From: Azadirachta indica
Lineage: Eukaryota; Streptophyta; Magnoliopsida; Sapindales; Meliaceae
Reading direction: 5' to 3'
DNA: 64,000 nt
Assembly (NCBI GenBank): GCA_022749755.1
Contig: CM040442.1
Coordinates: 15,350,457-15,414,456, forward strand
In this document: piece after piece, positions 37,251-51,767 of the stretch
How the letters are laid out: each line of letters opens with the position of its first letter
How positions within the stretch are numbered: position 1 is the stretch's first letter
Translations under genes and position numbers: made by a program
Notes under the pieces: model-generated
Database searches by the model: none
What the model was told of the DNA's origin: nothing
Seen by the model: the letters and a program-made list of their open reading frames with translations, nothing else

Positions 37251-40200
37251 AATATATTGAGTTTTTAGGGTTTTTTTTTTCACTTTTTATTATATATTTT
37301 TTTATTAAATATAACTTATATTTTATATTTATTTTTAAATTACAATTACTATTTTATCCTTAGATATAAAAATTAATTATTTTTTTAAAACTTTAATTTT
37401 ATTTATAAGATATAATGACTATTATACTCTTTTTCACTGTAACAGGGATGAAAAATTTAGACAAAAAAAGGTCTCATCGGCAAATATTTTTTATTTGTAT
37501 ACTAACTTGACATTTATTTTAAAAAATGGATATATGACTATCATTCTTTGGTTTTTGTTTGGTACATCATGTAATGTACTAAAATAATAAAATAACTATT
37601 CATTTTCTTAGAATACAATGTTCATTATGTTTGTATTTGATAGACTAATCTTTTTTTTTTTTTATGGAATCCTTCTATATCTTATGGAATTTTAGTGATA
37701 ATAATAAGCTTGATTAGATTTTATTAAACTTAGTTGAAATATTGGGTAAAACTTGTGTATTCTATTTTTTGTATTATTTTTACAAGAGTTTGACTGCTAA
37801 AATTTATAGATTTTCTTTTTATAGAAGGCCAAAGAAATACAAGAAGACCATAGAATATACTGTACGAATTTTCCTATACTAATCTAATAAAGTGGTGAGC
37901 AATTTCGGGTTCGGTTAAGTTTTCTTAAAATTGAACCGAACCTAAAATACATATATTGTAAAATTGAACCAAATCGAACCTAACTAATTCAATTTGGTTC
38001 AATTCGGTTTCGAGCATGGTTTTACTTCGGTTTCGAATTAGTTTCAAGCATTTTGAGATATTTATATATAATTCCCTAATTTATATGTAAATTATAGAAA
38101 AAAGTTTTGAGATATTTATATATAATTCCCTAATTTATATGTAAATTATAGAAAAAAGTTTTTAAAAATCATAGTAATTGATTGTACTTCCATATGAATT
38201 TATGTAAATAATTATAATAGTTTATTTTATTTATAATTTTAATAAACATCAAAGGCTTAAATAAAATTTTACACTGATTTGAGTTCGTTAAAAATCAAAC
38301 CTAAACCAAAACTATTACTTTAAAATCGAATCTAAATCAAGTTTATTTTAGAACCAAACCAAATCTAACTCAGTTCTATTCGATTGAGTTGAACATTTTT
38401 CTTGAGCCCTAATATTTATCACCATAAATGTAAATATGTCTTTGTCCTTTTTCTTTCCAGCTGTTGTGTATAGTGTTTGTTGTGATGATATTTTGATACA
38501 AAAATTATTTCTTGTCCTGTCGTGCAACGTGATACAAGAGTTGCAGGCTTGGGTTTGGGCTAATGTTTGGACCTCACATCTCGGCTCAATCATTGAATTG
38601 TATTAATTCTGCAACTTCAACTAGCTTAACACTCTCCAAGAATTTGATCATTTGATAGCTCATTGACAGAAACAAGTTACAAGGACATTCTTGAGATTTT
38701 CTTTTAAAGCCTTTTAATGGGAAGTAGTGTCAACTGTAAAAGGTCTCTTGATATATATAAACTAAATAAGCCAACTCTCTATATATGTTACAAACAGAGA
38801 AAGACCCTTAAAGACAAGAGTAATCACAAGGCTGAGAGATTAAACTCTGGAGTTGTGAAAGCCTATAGTTAGTGGTCAATCGTTGCATTATTGTTATTTT
38901 CTTATCTAATGAACTATGTAAAACATTTATCTTTTGTCATGTGGTTGATTTGTTACTCTTGTTTTGCTTATCTCACTATTTTTTATTTTTTCTTACTTGT
39001 TTCTCATCCATCGCTCCTACTTCGTTGTTCCATATATAATTTGGTATTGCTTCTTCATTATTAGGGTTTGGACTAATGGAACTTTTGTTCATTAGAGAAA
39101 TCAGTAGCTTTGAGTACTTTTCAAATTATTTTTGTTATAAGACTACATAATCTTTTCTTTAAAAGAGAGAAAGTCTAGAATATGTTTGAGATACCATATC
39201 ATTATAAATGCTGTCAATCATTTTGATGAAATCATTTGATAAGATAAGACTTTATAGTATTTATTGGGCACTACTAATAATTATCACTTAAGATAAAATT
39301 ATGAAACGTAAATATTTATTTATATGTAAGACTATTTGTTTTTAAGATACTTATCATATTTAATTAGTGCTATGCGCATTTATAGATTACTAATAGTTAA
39401 ATTCTAATTGAAATAGTATTTCAAATACTTTGCAGATAACTCAAGTATCTTCATGAATTTTTCTAAAACGCATCATTCTATTAGTTATTGCAAACTCATA
39501 AGCATTTCTAAAATTTGGAGGATATAATAAAACTTGTATGTGCTTTCTCAATGATTAGGATATAATAGGATTTCTATTCTACCTATTATAAAAACTAGGT
39601 TTGATTTTATGAGTCGATATGCTGATAATCCAATCAAAATTTCTATTTAGCCTATCGTATTTGCCTTCGATTTATATATTATGTTATAAGTTTTTAGAGT
39701 AGCCAGCTAGCTAGGAGGAGCATATAAATTGCTAAACCTTACCATGTCTCTCCTAATTCGGAGTTTGCTAAGTTTTCATTTTTAATACATTAATCACAGG
39801 TTCTAAGTAACTTTGTTCCCTCTCTCGAGTGGCGAACTAAATTTATATTAAACTAAACCAATCGATATCTCTATATAACTGAATTAGCTTTACGATCCTT
39901 AAATTCAACCTGTTATTAACTCTTAAAAATTAATTCACCTCTATGTTCATTTTTAAATCCCATGAGCAATTTAAACTACCATTAGTACCAATTCATTCAT
40001 ATTTAATCTAATAATTCATTATACAATAAATCATTAGCATTAAGTGTAAGAAAAACCCAATTGATCAAAAATCAATAACAATAACAAATTCCTTAATTAG
40101 TTAAAATATGGTAGGATTCGGCTACATCAAAGTCCTAGAACATGGAAAATTTACTCGAACATATCAGCAATTAAGCACAAGTCCATAATGAAATTCATTA

Positions 40201-40895
40201 TCCTTATAACAATCTAACAATAAAAATAAAAAGATTTCAAAACAAAAGTGAGAGTTTGAGAAGACAAAACTAGTGATGAAGGGCTTCAACAACCAATTTT
40301 CAAGTCTTTTTCCAAAGGCTGTTAAGCTTGATTAATCTTTCCTCTTCTCTCTCTAAATTTTTTCCTTATTCTTCCCTTCTATAAAGCTTCCTTTCTATTC
40401 TTGGATGACCCTTTTTATATGATGGTTGATGTCAAAAAAAATAAGAAACCTAGGATTAGTCAAGTCTGGCCATCTAAAAGCAGATCCAAACGTTGAAAAT
40501 GGACTGAAATTCAGTCTAGAACAGTTAGTTGTAATGCAGCTACACCTTGCTTTTGCCTTTGGATGCATTAAGCACCAAATCAGTGCAATTTTAATTAATT
40601 CCTTCAATCTTTTTTCAATTATATCCCTTGAATCTTTATTTCTTACATTTAAGTCCTTAATTTCCTTGCATTTTGGTCTTTGCATCTTGATCCTGATTTT
40701 TGATGACTTGTCTTTTGTGTCCCATTTTTATGTCGCTTATCACTTTGACTGTGATTTTTTTCATTTCTACATAAAAACAAAGAATTTTATCAAAATAGCA
40801 CTACTGCTTGAGGATTTACACATATATTTAAGTGTGAAAGTAAGGATAAGTGAGTAAACTACTCACTTATTAATAAGGTAGTCGGATACATCAAT
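37251..40895. other. Intergenic with repeat fragments
   Basis: No gene is recognised. At 37900-38390 words of the type aaccgaacc/ttcggttc recur in both directions. A perfect 54-bp tandem duplication lies at 38051-38158. The stretch 39800-40860 looks like non-coding retrotransposon sequence leading into the Copia fragment at 40.9 kb, but no paired LTR could be shown. Confidence 0.35.
38051..38158. repeat. 54-bp direct tandem duplication
   Basis: The segment starting ttttgagatatttatatata at 38051 is repeated without change at 38105. An exact copy in AT-rich neutral DNA points to a recent slip or an assembly artefact. Confidence 0.85.
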
Positions 40896-41239
40896 CAGAC
40901 TATACAAGAGATCTAGATAATAAAAGATTCATGACCGGCTATTCTTTAAAGTTTGGAGGAGGATTGATTTCATGGAAATCTATCCTACAATTGACAATTT
41001 CTCTTTCTACTATTAAAGCAGAATATATGTGGACCATTGAAGCAAAACAAGATGCTTTGTGGTTGAAAGGTCTAGTCGAGGGACTTAGCTTTAAGAAAGA
41101 TGCTGCTCAATTGCAAAATGATTTTCATAATCCTATATTTTTTGCCAAAAATCAAGTAATTCAAGAATTTACTAAAACTATTAGGAATATGATAATAAAA
41201 ATTGACTTGCAACATAAATATTATAAATTGAACACCTAA
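40896..41239 (+). mobile_element. Orphan Copia RNase H fragment
   Basis: The plus strand encodes the end of a Copia polyprotein. It reads SDYTRDLDNKRFMTGY, then GGGLISWKS, then LSTIKAEYMW and ALWLKGLVEGL, in the order of the Ty1/copia RNase H domain. The frame stays open to a stop at 41237-41239. No reverse transcriptase, integrase or LTR was found beside it, so it is a remnant, and it points the opposite way to the complete Copia element at 47.6-52.0 kb. Confidence 0.85.
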
Positions 41240-44200
41240 GTTTTAGACAATTCAATAACTTTCATACATTCATCTCTCATTCAATTCTAAATTTAAAAAT
41301 AATTCTGAGTACAAAAACAATTCTAAGCCCAAAAATAAAATTAACTTTTGTGTGTATAACTAAAGTATAAGCAAAAGTAGAAGTGTTGATCAATTATGGG
41401 CAAATAGAAGCAAAGCACAAGTATATAGATTTCCAATCAAGCAATGTTAAAATCTTCCTTCAATACTAGACAAAACACAAGCATCAAATTCATTAAATTC
41501 ACACCAAAATAACTTAAAAATTTTCTTTCAATATAAAATAACAAATTTAACATTTAACTTGGATATTTATCTTTTAATTCTGCCATATTGTTGTAAATTA
41601 ACCCCCCAATGTTAGCCATCTCTTCAAAACCTAAATGCAATCCATTTAAGAAAATCAAATTTTAATACAATAAAGATTGATAAATAAACATAACCCTGGC
41701 TAAAGCATAGGGTGATAGTAGTTTGGTACGAGAGAAAAGGCAATAATCATTTGAAAGTAAATAGGAATACATGCATATTATACTAAAAAAGATGTCAACA
41801 TAATTATAGAAATAAATATTCTAGAGTCCACAATAAATAAAATAAGAAAACTATGCTCATTTTCAATAGATTAATGAGTTAAGAAATTTCTAAAATTATA
41901 CTAAACTACATGTTCAGTAGATATAGCATGATATGACATAGGGTGAAGAAATATACACATTATAGTATTTCAAATGCATAACTGAATACTTTGGATACAC
42001 ATGGATTTAACTTCAATATTAAAAAAGTTGCATATTGTTTAATATCTAAATAAAACCAAAACAATCGAGGATTAATGAAATGAACAAAGCATAATCAATT
42101 TATAAAAATGAATAAAAAAATTGAATCAAATCGAATTTCTATCACTATATCAAAAAATGCAAAGAATATTTAGCAAATATAAAAAATTGGAATCATATTC
42201 ATATTTGATCCACAAATGACATTTAGCATGTAATATAGGTACATGCATAAGAACTACAAGCTAAAAGATAATGTGGTGATATAGCAAAGGTAGCCAAGTA
42301 GTGGAAATTACTTGATTCTAAATTTTTAGAGTCCACAAAGGCTCTGAAGTCAAGGTTTGGCTGCTAATCTTAACCATCTTAATGCGTTATAATTTACAAG
42401 ACAATAATAAGGACATCTAATCGTTAGAAGGTTAATTGACATCAACTTTTCAAAAAACAACCATTTGAAAACCACTCTTATAGTACAAAAATTTGTAACT
42501 CTTTTCTAAATTCATGTTTCTTTTAGTGGTAAATAATTGAATTAAAATTGTTAAGCTCGAAACTTTATCACTTTAACTCTTATGTGATAGGAACATTACT
42601 TTACGAGTAACAAACCAAAGTTAATGCAGTACATAGTAAAAAGTAGTTTTACTTGTCAAAGTTAGAGAAATATTTCATAACTAAAAGATGAAAATAGGTA
42701 AGTTTAAAACATTTTAATTTACAAAAATACAACTCATACTTTTACAATAGATATTTTAATTTCTTGCATGATGTTTTACATGGACATATTATTCATCTTA
42801 CATCAAAAGATTTAGGGATATATACTCAACAATAAATTACCCAAGAGTTTTAGTAATCATGGTAAAATAAACAAAAGAAATTCACACCTTGCAAAGATTC
42901 AAGAGATCCTGGTTGTGAAGGAAGTTGCAGTAACCAATCATTATTTATATATATGTTAACAACAAGATAACAATGTAAGTAACTGCAATAATGAAATAAT
43001 CTATATATTTGCTGAAGTCTTCACAAGATTGGGAAGTTTATTCATGATAATACTAAATTCCTAAACCAATAAGGTTCGAAAGAGATTTATATTTGTATAA
43101 AACTTATATTTGTGCTAAACTTCTTATCTTCAACTGAATATGTCATCTCAAAAAATTAATTAAAAAAGAAAGAAATTAGTAGGAGTATACAGAAGAACCA
43201 TAAATATTAAAGTAATTGAAATGTAAATGTACCATTTAAAGTTATTATTATGATGCTCTACCACCAAGCTCCAATCATTATAAAAAACTAATTATTCATA
43301 GAAACAATAATTAAATGATTTAGTTAAGAAGCTTCCTTTGACATCCTTGACCATATAGTACATGTAAATTTTTAGCATATAAAAAGTAATTCATTTTGAG
43401 TAATTCTTTGAAATCTTAAAAAGTTTTGTTTCAATTAAAACTAACATTACTAATAAGGCATTTTCTCGAACACTTAGAGTACTATATTCAAGATCTAAAA
43501 AACTCTATCTAAAATGGGTATTATGCATAATCCTTCAAATCCAACTTTCGCAACAAACATCTATGTATAGAATTAAAAAAAAGGTTAATTAGTGAATTGA
43601 ATTGCACATTTTCACTTCAACTAAGAAAAAAGGCAAAAACTCAACAATAATAGAATTTATGTAACTTTCCAAAAATTTAAAATTTTAAATTTTAAAGGAA
43701 AAACTATATGCATATCAAGATAAATAAGAAGCAAACAACACTTCAATATATATCCAACCACAATCACTTCACATCACACCTCTTGTATGTTCCCTAATCA
43801 TAACTAAACACAACTACAACAACAATATCCAACGTAAAGTAATATCCAACACATACAAAGTGAATGTGATTAGGTAAAAGAATATACTTGATAATAATAG
43901 CAAAAGCAATTTTTTTTTTCTCTCCCAAGTCAATAAATAAAACAACTAAAAAAAATAAACCATTGCCAACAAAAGTAGAAATCAAATCCTAAATCAGTAT
44001 ATGCACTCTAGTAGTAATAAAAGTCATAACACAAAGAATAAAAAATTAGCACATGCATTCCAACAAAAAAAAAATCACAACACAAAGAATAAGAAAATTA
44101 GTACATGCACTCCAATAATAAAAGTCACAAGGAATAAACTAATCAATATATACACTCCAATAACCCATTGATTTCATGCATCTACAAATTGGCTCTAAAT

Positions 44201-46749
44201 CATCACATGTGGTCCATTGATTTCATACAAATCCACTTGTAAAACAACATATCCATCTTGCAAATTGGTTATAAAATTAGTTTTAACAATGAAAATATAT
44301 TAGAGATTGAGAATAGAGTTAAGCAAACTATAAAAATATAATCAACATTGCAAAACCCAAACCCTAGAAATTGAAAAGCGAAATGAAACTACTCAAATCA
44401 ATATACACACAATAGAATCAAAGAAATAACAAACATATTTCGAGGATTTTAGCATTTGATGACTTACCAAGGTAGATGTTTCAATTTTAGAAGGTTGCGT
44501 TTAAACTTGAAGCTAGATCTATTATTTGAAGATAATACAAGTAGATATCACTTGATTTAAGGTATAAATAAGTTGATTTGATGTGGGCATGGGTTGATTT
44601 GAGACCAATTTAGGTTATTAAAAGATTTAGGATGTGGCTATTTTGGGTGATTTCATGCTAAGTGTGGAGGGAGTTTGAGGGAAAATTTTGGGGCTAAGTG
44701 GGAAAATGAAATCTAAAGGGGGAATGTGTTTTCATTTTCTTTTTTAGAGGCAAAAGACCAAAACAATGTCATGTCCTATTTCTTTTAATTCAAAAAATTT
44801 TAATTTATATAAAAAACGACGTCGTTTGGCTATTAAAATGGTGGTCAAAACAATTTCGTTTTGGCCGATGATACTATAGTATCAAAGAATCCTAATACTC
44901 ATTGATCAATATCAATGATTCCTGTTACAGTTCTGTTGTTTGTAGGAAAAAAAATTATTTCTGTCCATTTGCCTTGATACATTCTCAAAAGTAGCAAGAG
45001 CATAATATTAGTAATGCTAATTTTTCTAGTAGCGATTCGTAACAAATACAGTATTATTTATATTTCTTTTATTATATTAAATTGTGCTTGATTATTTTTT
45101 TTAACAAAATACAACAAAAATAATATAATTTTTAAATAGACATATTAAATAAAAGGTTATACATATTTTAGATATGTTTTTTAAATTTTATGCTTATAAA
45201 TAAAATATTATCATTTACTAGTTTGATATTAACTCATGGGTATCATACTAATTACCAGCAAATATCAATTTAATAACATTTCACTTTAGTATTTTCTTAT
45301 TGCAATGCTATTAAGGGTCAATATAAAGTAAGATTTTTAAATATTAACTAATAACATTTTCTCTTTTTATTGCATTTTATATTTAATTAGTTACATATTT
45401 ACAAATGTTATGTATAATGTTAAATATTGTAACACTTCAAAAATATTACAAATTAGGATAGTTTTAGCAATACTAAACAAAATTTGTAAAAGCAACTAAA
45501 TGTTAATTTGATCAAATCTACTATACTTCTTTTCCACCATAGTTTAAGTCTAACTAGTAACATATCTAACTATAAAATGTTAAATAATATATAGCATTCC
45601 ATAAATGCTACAAAATAAAATAAATTTAGTAGGAATTAAAATTATAGGAACTAAAAAAGTTAATTTGGGATGATAATAATACATAGATACTTTGACTATA
45701 TATAACAAATAGGCCTGTGATAGGATTTATATTAAACTAAAATATTGCTGAAGTTAATGATTTATTTACAAAACACAAAATTCTATTTCCATTTGTTTGT
45801 TCACTTAAACATAGGAATCTTATTATTATTTAAATTATTTTATTTATGTTATTTCAAACAAGCCCAACTTACACTCAAATACCTTTCTTTGGTCTTCCTC
45901 CCCTCATCTGTATTCCTCTTTTTTTTCTCCTCTTGTGAAGGGTGAGTAAATTCGACTCAGTTCAGCTTTTTGTAATAATAAATTAGACCTAAAAATTCAT
46001 GGTTAAAAGATTTTATTCTTTATAGATCGAATATAAAGTGAAAACTGAATAAGAACAAGGCCAATGATAAAAAACAATACTGAATCAAAACAGAGCCGAT
46101 TGGTTTCGTTTTGATTTTAGTCCTACTTTATTTTCTTGAATTTTTCCTGTTTTTAAATCTTTCACTCTCTCTTTTTCTTGAAGAACCAAAATAATGTCAT
46201 TTCACGGAACAACGTCGTTGTTTTGGATAGAATAACAAAGAAAACAAAATAAAATTAAAAATTTGAATTTTTGTCCAATTTTGTTTTATAGTAATAATAC
46301 CAAAAATCGAACTGAATAAATTTGGCCTTTTACAAAGGACTAAGTTTGAATTGAATAAATTAAAAGCCAAATTGAAATCATCTATTTTGATTTGGCTTGA
46401 CCTAGTATTTTGGTGTCCGTATTTTTGGTCATCCTTATCTCTCACATATGAAAATAATAAAAATAAAAAAGGACTCCACATCATTTTAGTAAACACCTTG
46501 AATCTCATTCTTTTTCTCTATATTTATTTTTGGTAAGTTTTATTTAATGTCTTTGTTAAACTTTCATTTGTTTTTTTTAGATCTTACAGTAAATTGATTT
46601 TGGGTATATTTAGATTTTAATAATAAATTTTGTGTTGCCTTGTCATGTAAAGGAATTATGAGATATTGTGGAAATATAAACTATTGCTCTTTTAGGCACT
46701 TGTTATTTTTCTATAAAATTTCTTTTTCCTACTAGAATTTGTTTATATG
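41240..46749. other. Intergenic, probable DNA-transposon remnant to 45.04 kb
   Basis: No coding sequence is recognised. The stretch 43.7-44.9 kb resembles 0.9-2.0 kb in its order of A/C-rich, then G-rich sequence. It includes the palindrome aaacgacgtcgttt at 44814-44827 and ends near ctagtagcg at 45029-45037. Read on the minus strand, that end is cgctactagaaaaat, similar to the ends of plant CACTA elements (CACTAC-AGAAA type). The partner end was not found. 45.04-46.75 kb is AT-rich and holds nothing that I can identify. Confidence 0.35.
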
Positions 46750-47572
46750 TTTTTTTTTTAAGTCAAACCCCAAAAAAAAATGAGCAAACGCATTGAAAAT
46801 TAGAAAAATGACAACAAATAATGGGGGGATGATGGAAGCCTTATGCCTTAAACCCCCAAACAAAGAAGCAAACAAATAAGCAGACAAATAATTGGAGAAA
46901 GGTCTTAACAAAAATGTTATCCAGGGAACCCGTTAACATCGTGAGTGAGGAAACGTTGAATTGCAACCATAGAAGAGTTCCACCAAGTAAAAGAGCTACA
47001 AGTAAGACTGACATTGGCCAAAGCATGTACTGCCTCACTATTTTTCCGAAAAAAAGTGTGGTGACTCAGAAGTTTATTTCTTAAAGCATGGAGAGGCAAT
47101 TAAACCATCGACTCCACAACTGGCAAAGTGAATGCAACTGTCGATTTTGGAGTAGAAGGATAACAAGTAAGGAATCATACGCAAGCCATAAGTTTGTCCA
47201 ACCTTTGGATGATGCCACCTAAACAACAAGGATAATAGCCATCAATTCAACAAAATAAGTAGTATTGTCACCCAAATACATACCAAAACCACCCAAAAAA
47301 TTACTCCAATAATCTCTGAACATCGCCCCACAAGCAGCAGCTCTTGGATTTTCTTTAAAAAGGCCGTCAAAATTCGCCTTTACCCAACCAAATGGAGGTG
47401 GCCTCCAAAATAGCATGATGACCCAGGAACTCTACCCAACGAGAAAGGAAATCTAAGAGCAGAAAAATTTTTTCTATCTTGGCCAAAACTAACAAAACCC
47501 AGAATAAAAGTTGCAAAGAACTTAATGTGAGAGTCACAATCTGTTTGAATTGAACGACATGAGGTAGGTAAA

Positions 47573-47862
47573 TGTTAATGCTTTTATAAGTGTTATAGCT
47601 AATGGTGCAAAGGTATTGTGTTAGGAGAGTAAGGAAGAGAGATGATAATACTAGAAAATTGGAATTCATTCATTCAGCAATCAAAATGTTTACATATATT
47701 TATAGTAGAAACTGTATATCGTAGTTCTAGATTTATCTAGTTTGACTATCTTAATCTATTTATTAGATTTTCTGAATTAGTCTAGAAACTTAGTCAAAGA
47801 ATTTTGGACTTCGTTAAGATTTTAGGTTTTTCTAACATTTGCTAAAAGAGACAACTTTAACA
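47573..47862 (-). repeat. Copia 3' LTR
   Basis: About 290 bases. It shares with the right LTR the blocks acatatatttatagtagaaac, gaattagtctagaaa and ggtttttctaac. It ends inwards at caactttaaca, directly beside the polypurine tract. Confidence 0.85.
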
Positions 47863-50800
47863 CTTCTCCTTAGTGCTCTTCTTGCAAACTCCAAGTTTAT
47901 TTCTAAACTATTCAAATTTTATTCTTGATAAGGCCTTGGTGAATATATCATCAATTTGCTCTTGACTGCTGCAATGCTTCAAGCTGACTTGCTATATGCT
48001 TTTTGCTTCTTTAACAAAATGGAATTTAATCATAATGTGCTTGGTTTTTGGCAATAGCTATAGCAGATTTGCTATTACAATACAATCTCGTGGGTTGATC
48101 TTGAAGTTTTCCTATATCTGCCAAAATCCTTCTTAACCATATAGCTTAGATTTGCAGCTGCACAGGCTACTATATATTCAACCTTTGCGGTAGATTGAGC
48201 GATAGTTTCTTGTTTTTGTGAAAGCCAAGAAAATACCCCATTGCCAATTGTAAATGCATAACCAAATGTATTTTTTATATCATTAATGGAACCAGTCCAA
48301 TCATTGTTCGTAAAGCCCACTAATTGTACATTTTCTGCAGCAGTGTACTTGATTCAATAATCAATAGTTGCTTTGACATACCTCCACACTCTCTTAGCTA
48401 TTGCACGATAACGCTGATTTGGATGGCGTATAAATCTGGAGATGAGGCTTGAGGCAAACATGATATTTGGTCTAGTTGTGAGATAAAGTAAGCTTCCCAC
48501 CAAACATGTATATTGCCTTGCATCAACTTTAGATGAGTCATCTTCCTTTGAAAGCTTCTCATTTGCCACCCATGGAGTGTCAATCGTTTTGCTCCCCTCT
48601 ATTTTGAATTTTTCTAACAACTTGGTTGCATATTTCTTTTGAAATATGAAAAAGCTTTCATTGTTTTGTGGGATCTCCATACCAAGGAAATAGTGTAGAT
48701 TCACTTTGACTCCTTGTAAAACCCTATTGTAGGAAGTAAGAGTTTATCCTACTAACTCAACCTCTTGATGCCTGATCAAGACCATATAGTGCCTATTTTA
48801 GTTTTAGAACTTAGTTCTCTTGGCCTTCCACTTCAAATCCTGGTGGTTGCCTAATATAAATTTCTTCTTTAAGAAGTCCATTGAGGAATGTTGATTTAAC
48901 ATTAAACTGAAATACTGACCACTACTTTTGAGCGGAAAGAATAAAGAAAAGTTTCACAATATCTTGTCTTGAGACTGGAGCAACAGTCTCATTGTAGTCT
49001 ACTCCAAATTATTGAAAGTATCCCTTTGCCACTAGTCTTGCTTTACGCTTTTGGATAAAACCATGAGGATTTAATTCAGTTTTGAAAATCCATTTGACTC
49101 CAACAATGTCTTTACCTAGACTTTTCTCAGCTAGCTCCCATGTTTGGTTTTTCTCTATCATTTTCCTCTCGTCATGTACTGCATGCTTTAATTCTTCTTA
49201 ATGAACTGCCTCTTCAAAGCAGGTTAGTTCTTTTGCTGTAGCATGACATGATTCATACTGCCTATAAATCTCTTGAAGAGATTTAAATCCTCGCTGCTGT
49301 GGTATATTTACAGAAGATGATGGCGATAATGAAGTGCTCCTCCATGTTGCTAGACTGATTGAAGTAATGGGTTAATGTGAGGAATCATCAAGATTGTGAA
49401 TTGAAGTAGAAGGTACTAACTCTCTATTTAATTCTTCTATATTCCTTTGAATTAGTGCTATTTTGGGCTACTGTATCTGATTCATCCTAATTTCAACTTG
49501 CTTCTTTGTTAAATATCAGATCTCAACTGACTATAACTTTCTCAATTTTAAGGTTATAAATTCCATATCCTTTAGACTGAGAGCTATAGCCAATAAAGAT
49601 GCCTTTCTTTGCTTCTGACTCCAATTTATGTCTTCTTATCTGGAACATGAACATAGCAGACGCAACCAAACACTTTCAAGTGTTTAATTGATGGTTTCCT
49701 ACCTATCCATGCTTCTAATGGAGTTTTTTCTTTAAGAGCCTTAGGTCAACACCTATTTTGAACATATACAACTGTGTAAATAGCTTCTTCCTAAAACTTT
49801 GTTGGGCGTTTTCTTATCTTTCAGCATTGATCTGGCCATCATCATGACCATCCTAGTTTACCTTTCATAGATGCCATTTTGCTGTTGAGAGTATGGGATT
49901 ATTATTTGATTTTGACTTCTGATTCATGGCAGAATTTGTTGAACTCTAAAGAAGTGTACTCTGTTCCATTGTCACTTCTTAGAGTATTCAATTCATAGCC
50001 ACTTTCTGTTTCTACTATACTTTAAATTTTTGAAAGATCTTGAAGACTTTCAACTTTTTCTTAATGAATAATACACAAGTCATTCTAGAGAAATTATTAA
50101 TAAAGAGAATAAAGTACCTGTTGTTGTCAAGTGATTAGACCACGCATATTTGTATGTATTAGCTGCAGCTTTTGAGTAACTCCCCAGTAAGTGCTTGTAG
50201 GAAATGGTTTTCTCTACGTCTTTCCCATTTGGCAATCTTCACACACTCTTATGAAATCTTCAATGGTTGATAAATCTTTCACCAAACTCTTCTTTCATAA
50301 CTGTATTAGGGAGTTGATGCTACAGTGCCCAAATCTTTTGTGCCATAGCCAATTAATAGCTTCTATTTGCGCTTTTAATGAAGTTTCTATAGGATAATTC
50401 CAGTGGATAGCAATTCATTTGTTCTTAACCTCCACATTTGCAACATGCATTTTACATGGATTATAAATATCACAAGTAGAACTTTTAAAGTATAAGAAGT
50501 AGTCATTCCTCATCATTTAAAACATACTGAGCAAATTCTGATCTAACTCTGGTAAATAAAACACATTTTTAATTTGCTTAATACCATTATTGGTTTAAAT
50601 TGCTACACTGCCTCTACTTGCTGATTTAAATATAGTTTATTTCCCATTTTTATAGGAATCCTGACAGAGGTGTCAAGTTGAGTGAAAATATGTGAGCTCT
50701 TGGCCATATGAATGGTGCAACTAGTGTTTACAAGCCAAGTTACCTCATCTGTTGAGCTTCAGACACGTTGATTTTCTTGTTTTCCATATTGGTGCTTGTT

Positions 50801-51767
50801 CTTGGTTTTGTAGTTGTCTTTAAGATGACCAAATTTGCTACAAATATTGCATTGAGGCTTCCATTTGTACCAACATTCCTTCTCTTGTTGGTTATTCTTT
50901 TTGCTAACACCGTAAGGGGGATATTTTCCTTTCTTTTCCCCTTCTTATGGAATGCCTACAGAATTTGGCTTGTTTTTCCATTTCTTCTTTTTCTTTTTAT
51001 TTTGTTTTAAAGAAGAATTGTTGTTTCTATAAGAGGATTGCATAGCACCCTCAGTAACCACTTCAGCCCTTCTTGCTTGTGTTTGTTCACAAGCACAAAG
51101 GGGAACAATTACTTCTGCTAGAGTAAGTTTATCAAAATTTCTTGATTCAAGTACATTCAGTACAGAATCATATTTATTTGTTATTGAAATAATAAGCAAC
51201 TTTTGATTGATTTTTTGACTTATTATTTCTTCACCATATTCCTTTATTTCATTTGCTACTTCAATTACTCTAGCAAAGTAACTTTTTATGCTTTCACCTT
51301 CTCTCATCCTTAAATTTTCAAAATCTCTCCTGAAAGTTTGGAGTTTCATGGCTCTTACTTTGGTTGTGCCCTGAAACTCTTTTTTAATATCTCCCAAGCT
51401 TTTTTGGTTGTTGCAGCATTCATATTCTTAGAAAAATTGATCTGCTACAGCTTGATGAATCTTTGCTAAGGCATCTGCATCTTTCTTAAGCCATTGCTTC
51501 ATTTGATCACTTGAGGGAGAAGTAGTAGGTTGCAAGGTGGTGCTTGTTGTAGATGGTGCTGCTGGTGTTAATTATGCAGTAGCTTAGACATGGGTTGTTG
51601 CTATTAGTGTTGCTGGGATGCCTTGCTCCATCACTACCAAAAATCCAAGGCTCGAAGAATGACTTTAAATCTGACGCTCCAATAATCATAATTTTTTCCA
51701 TCAAAGATAGGAAGTAATTGCTGCTATGAGCTGCTGGATGATGATGTGTTTTAAGAATGAAAAACAG

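Noticed and set aside
36967..37363. Open frames on both strands rich in Lys/Glu/Arg or Leu/Ser
   Set aside because: They arise from the GAA/GGA purine tract and its complement; no family resemblance and no splice or start context.
40395..40857. Overlapping open frames on opposite strands
   Set aside because: Neither resembles a protein; the sequence looks like non-coding retrotransposon DNA before the Copia fragment.
45745..46536. Small open frames on both strands
   Set aside because: AT-rich, no domain, mutually overlapping.
50191..51010. Plus-strand open frames of 68 and 80 codons
   Set aside because: Antisense to the protease, zinc-knuckle and integrase part of the Copia element.
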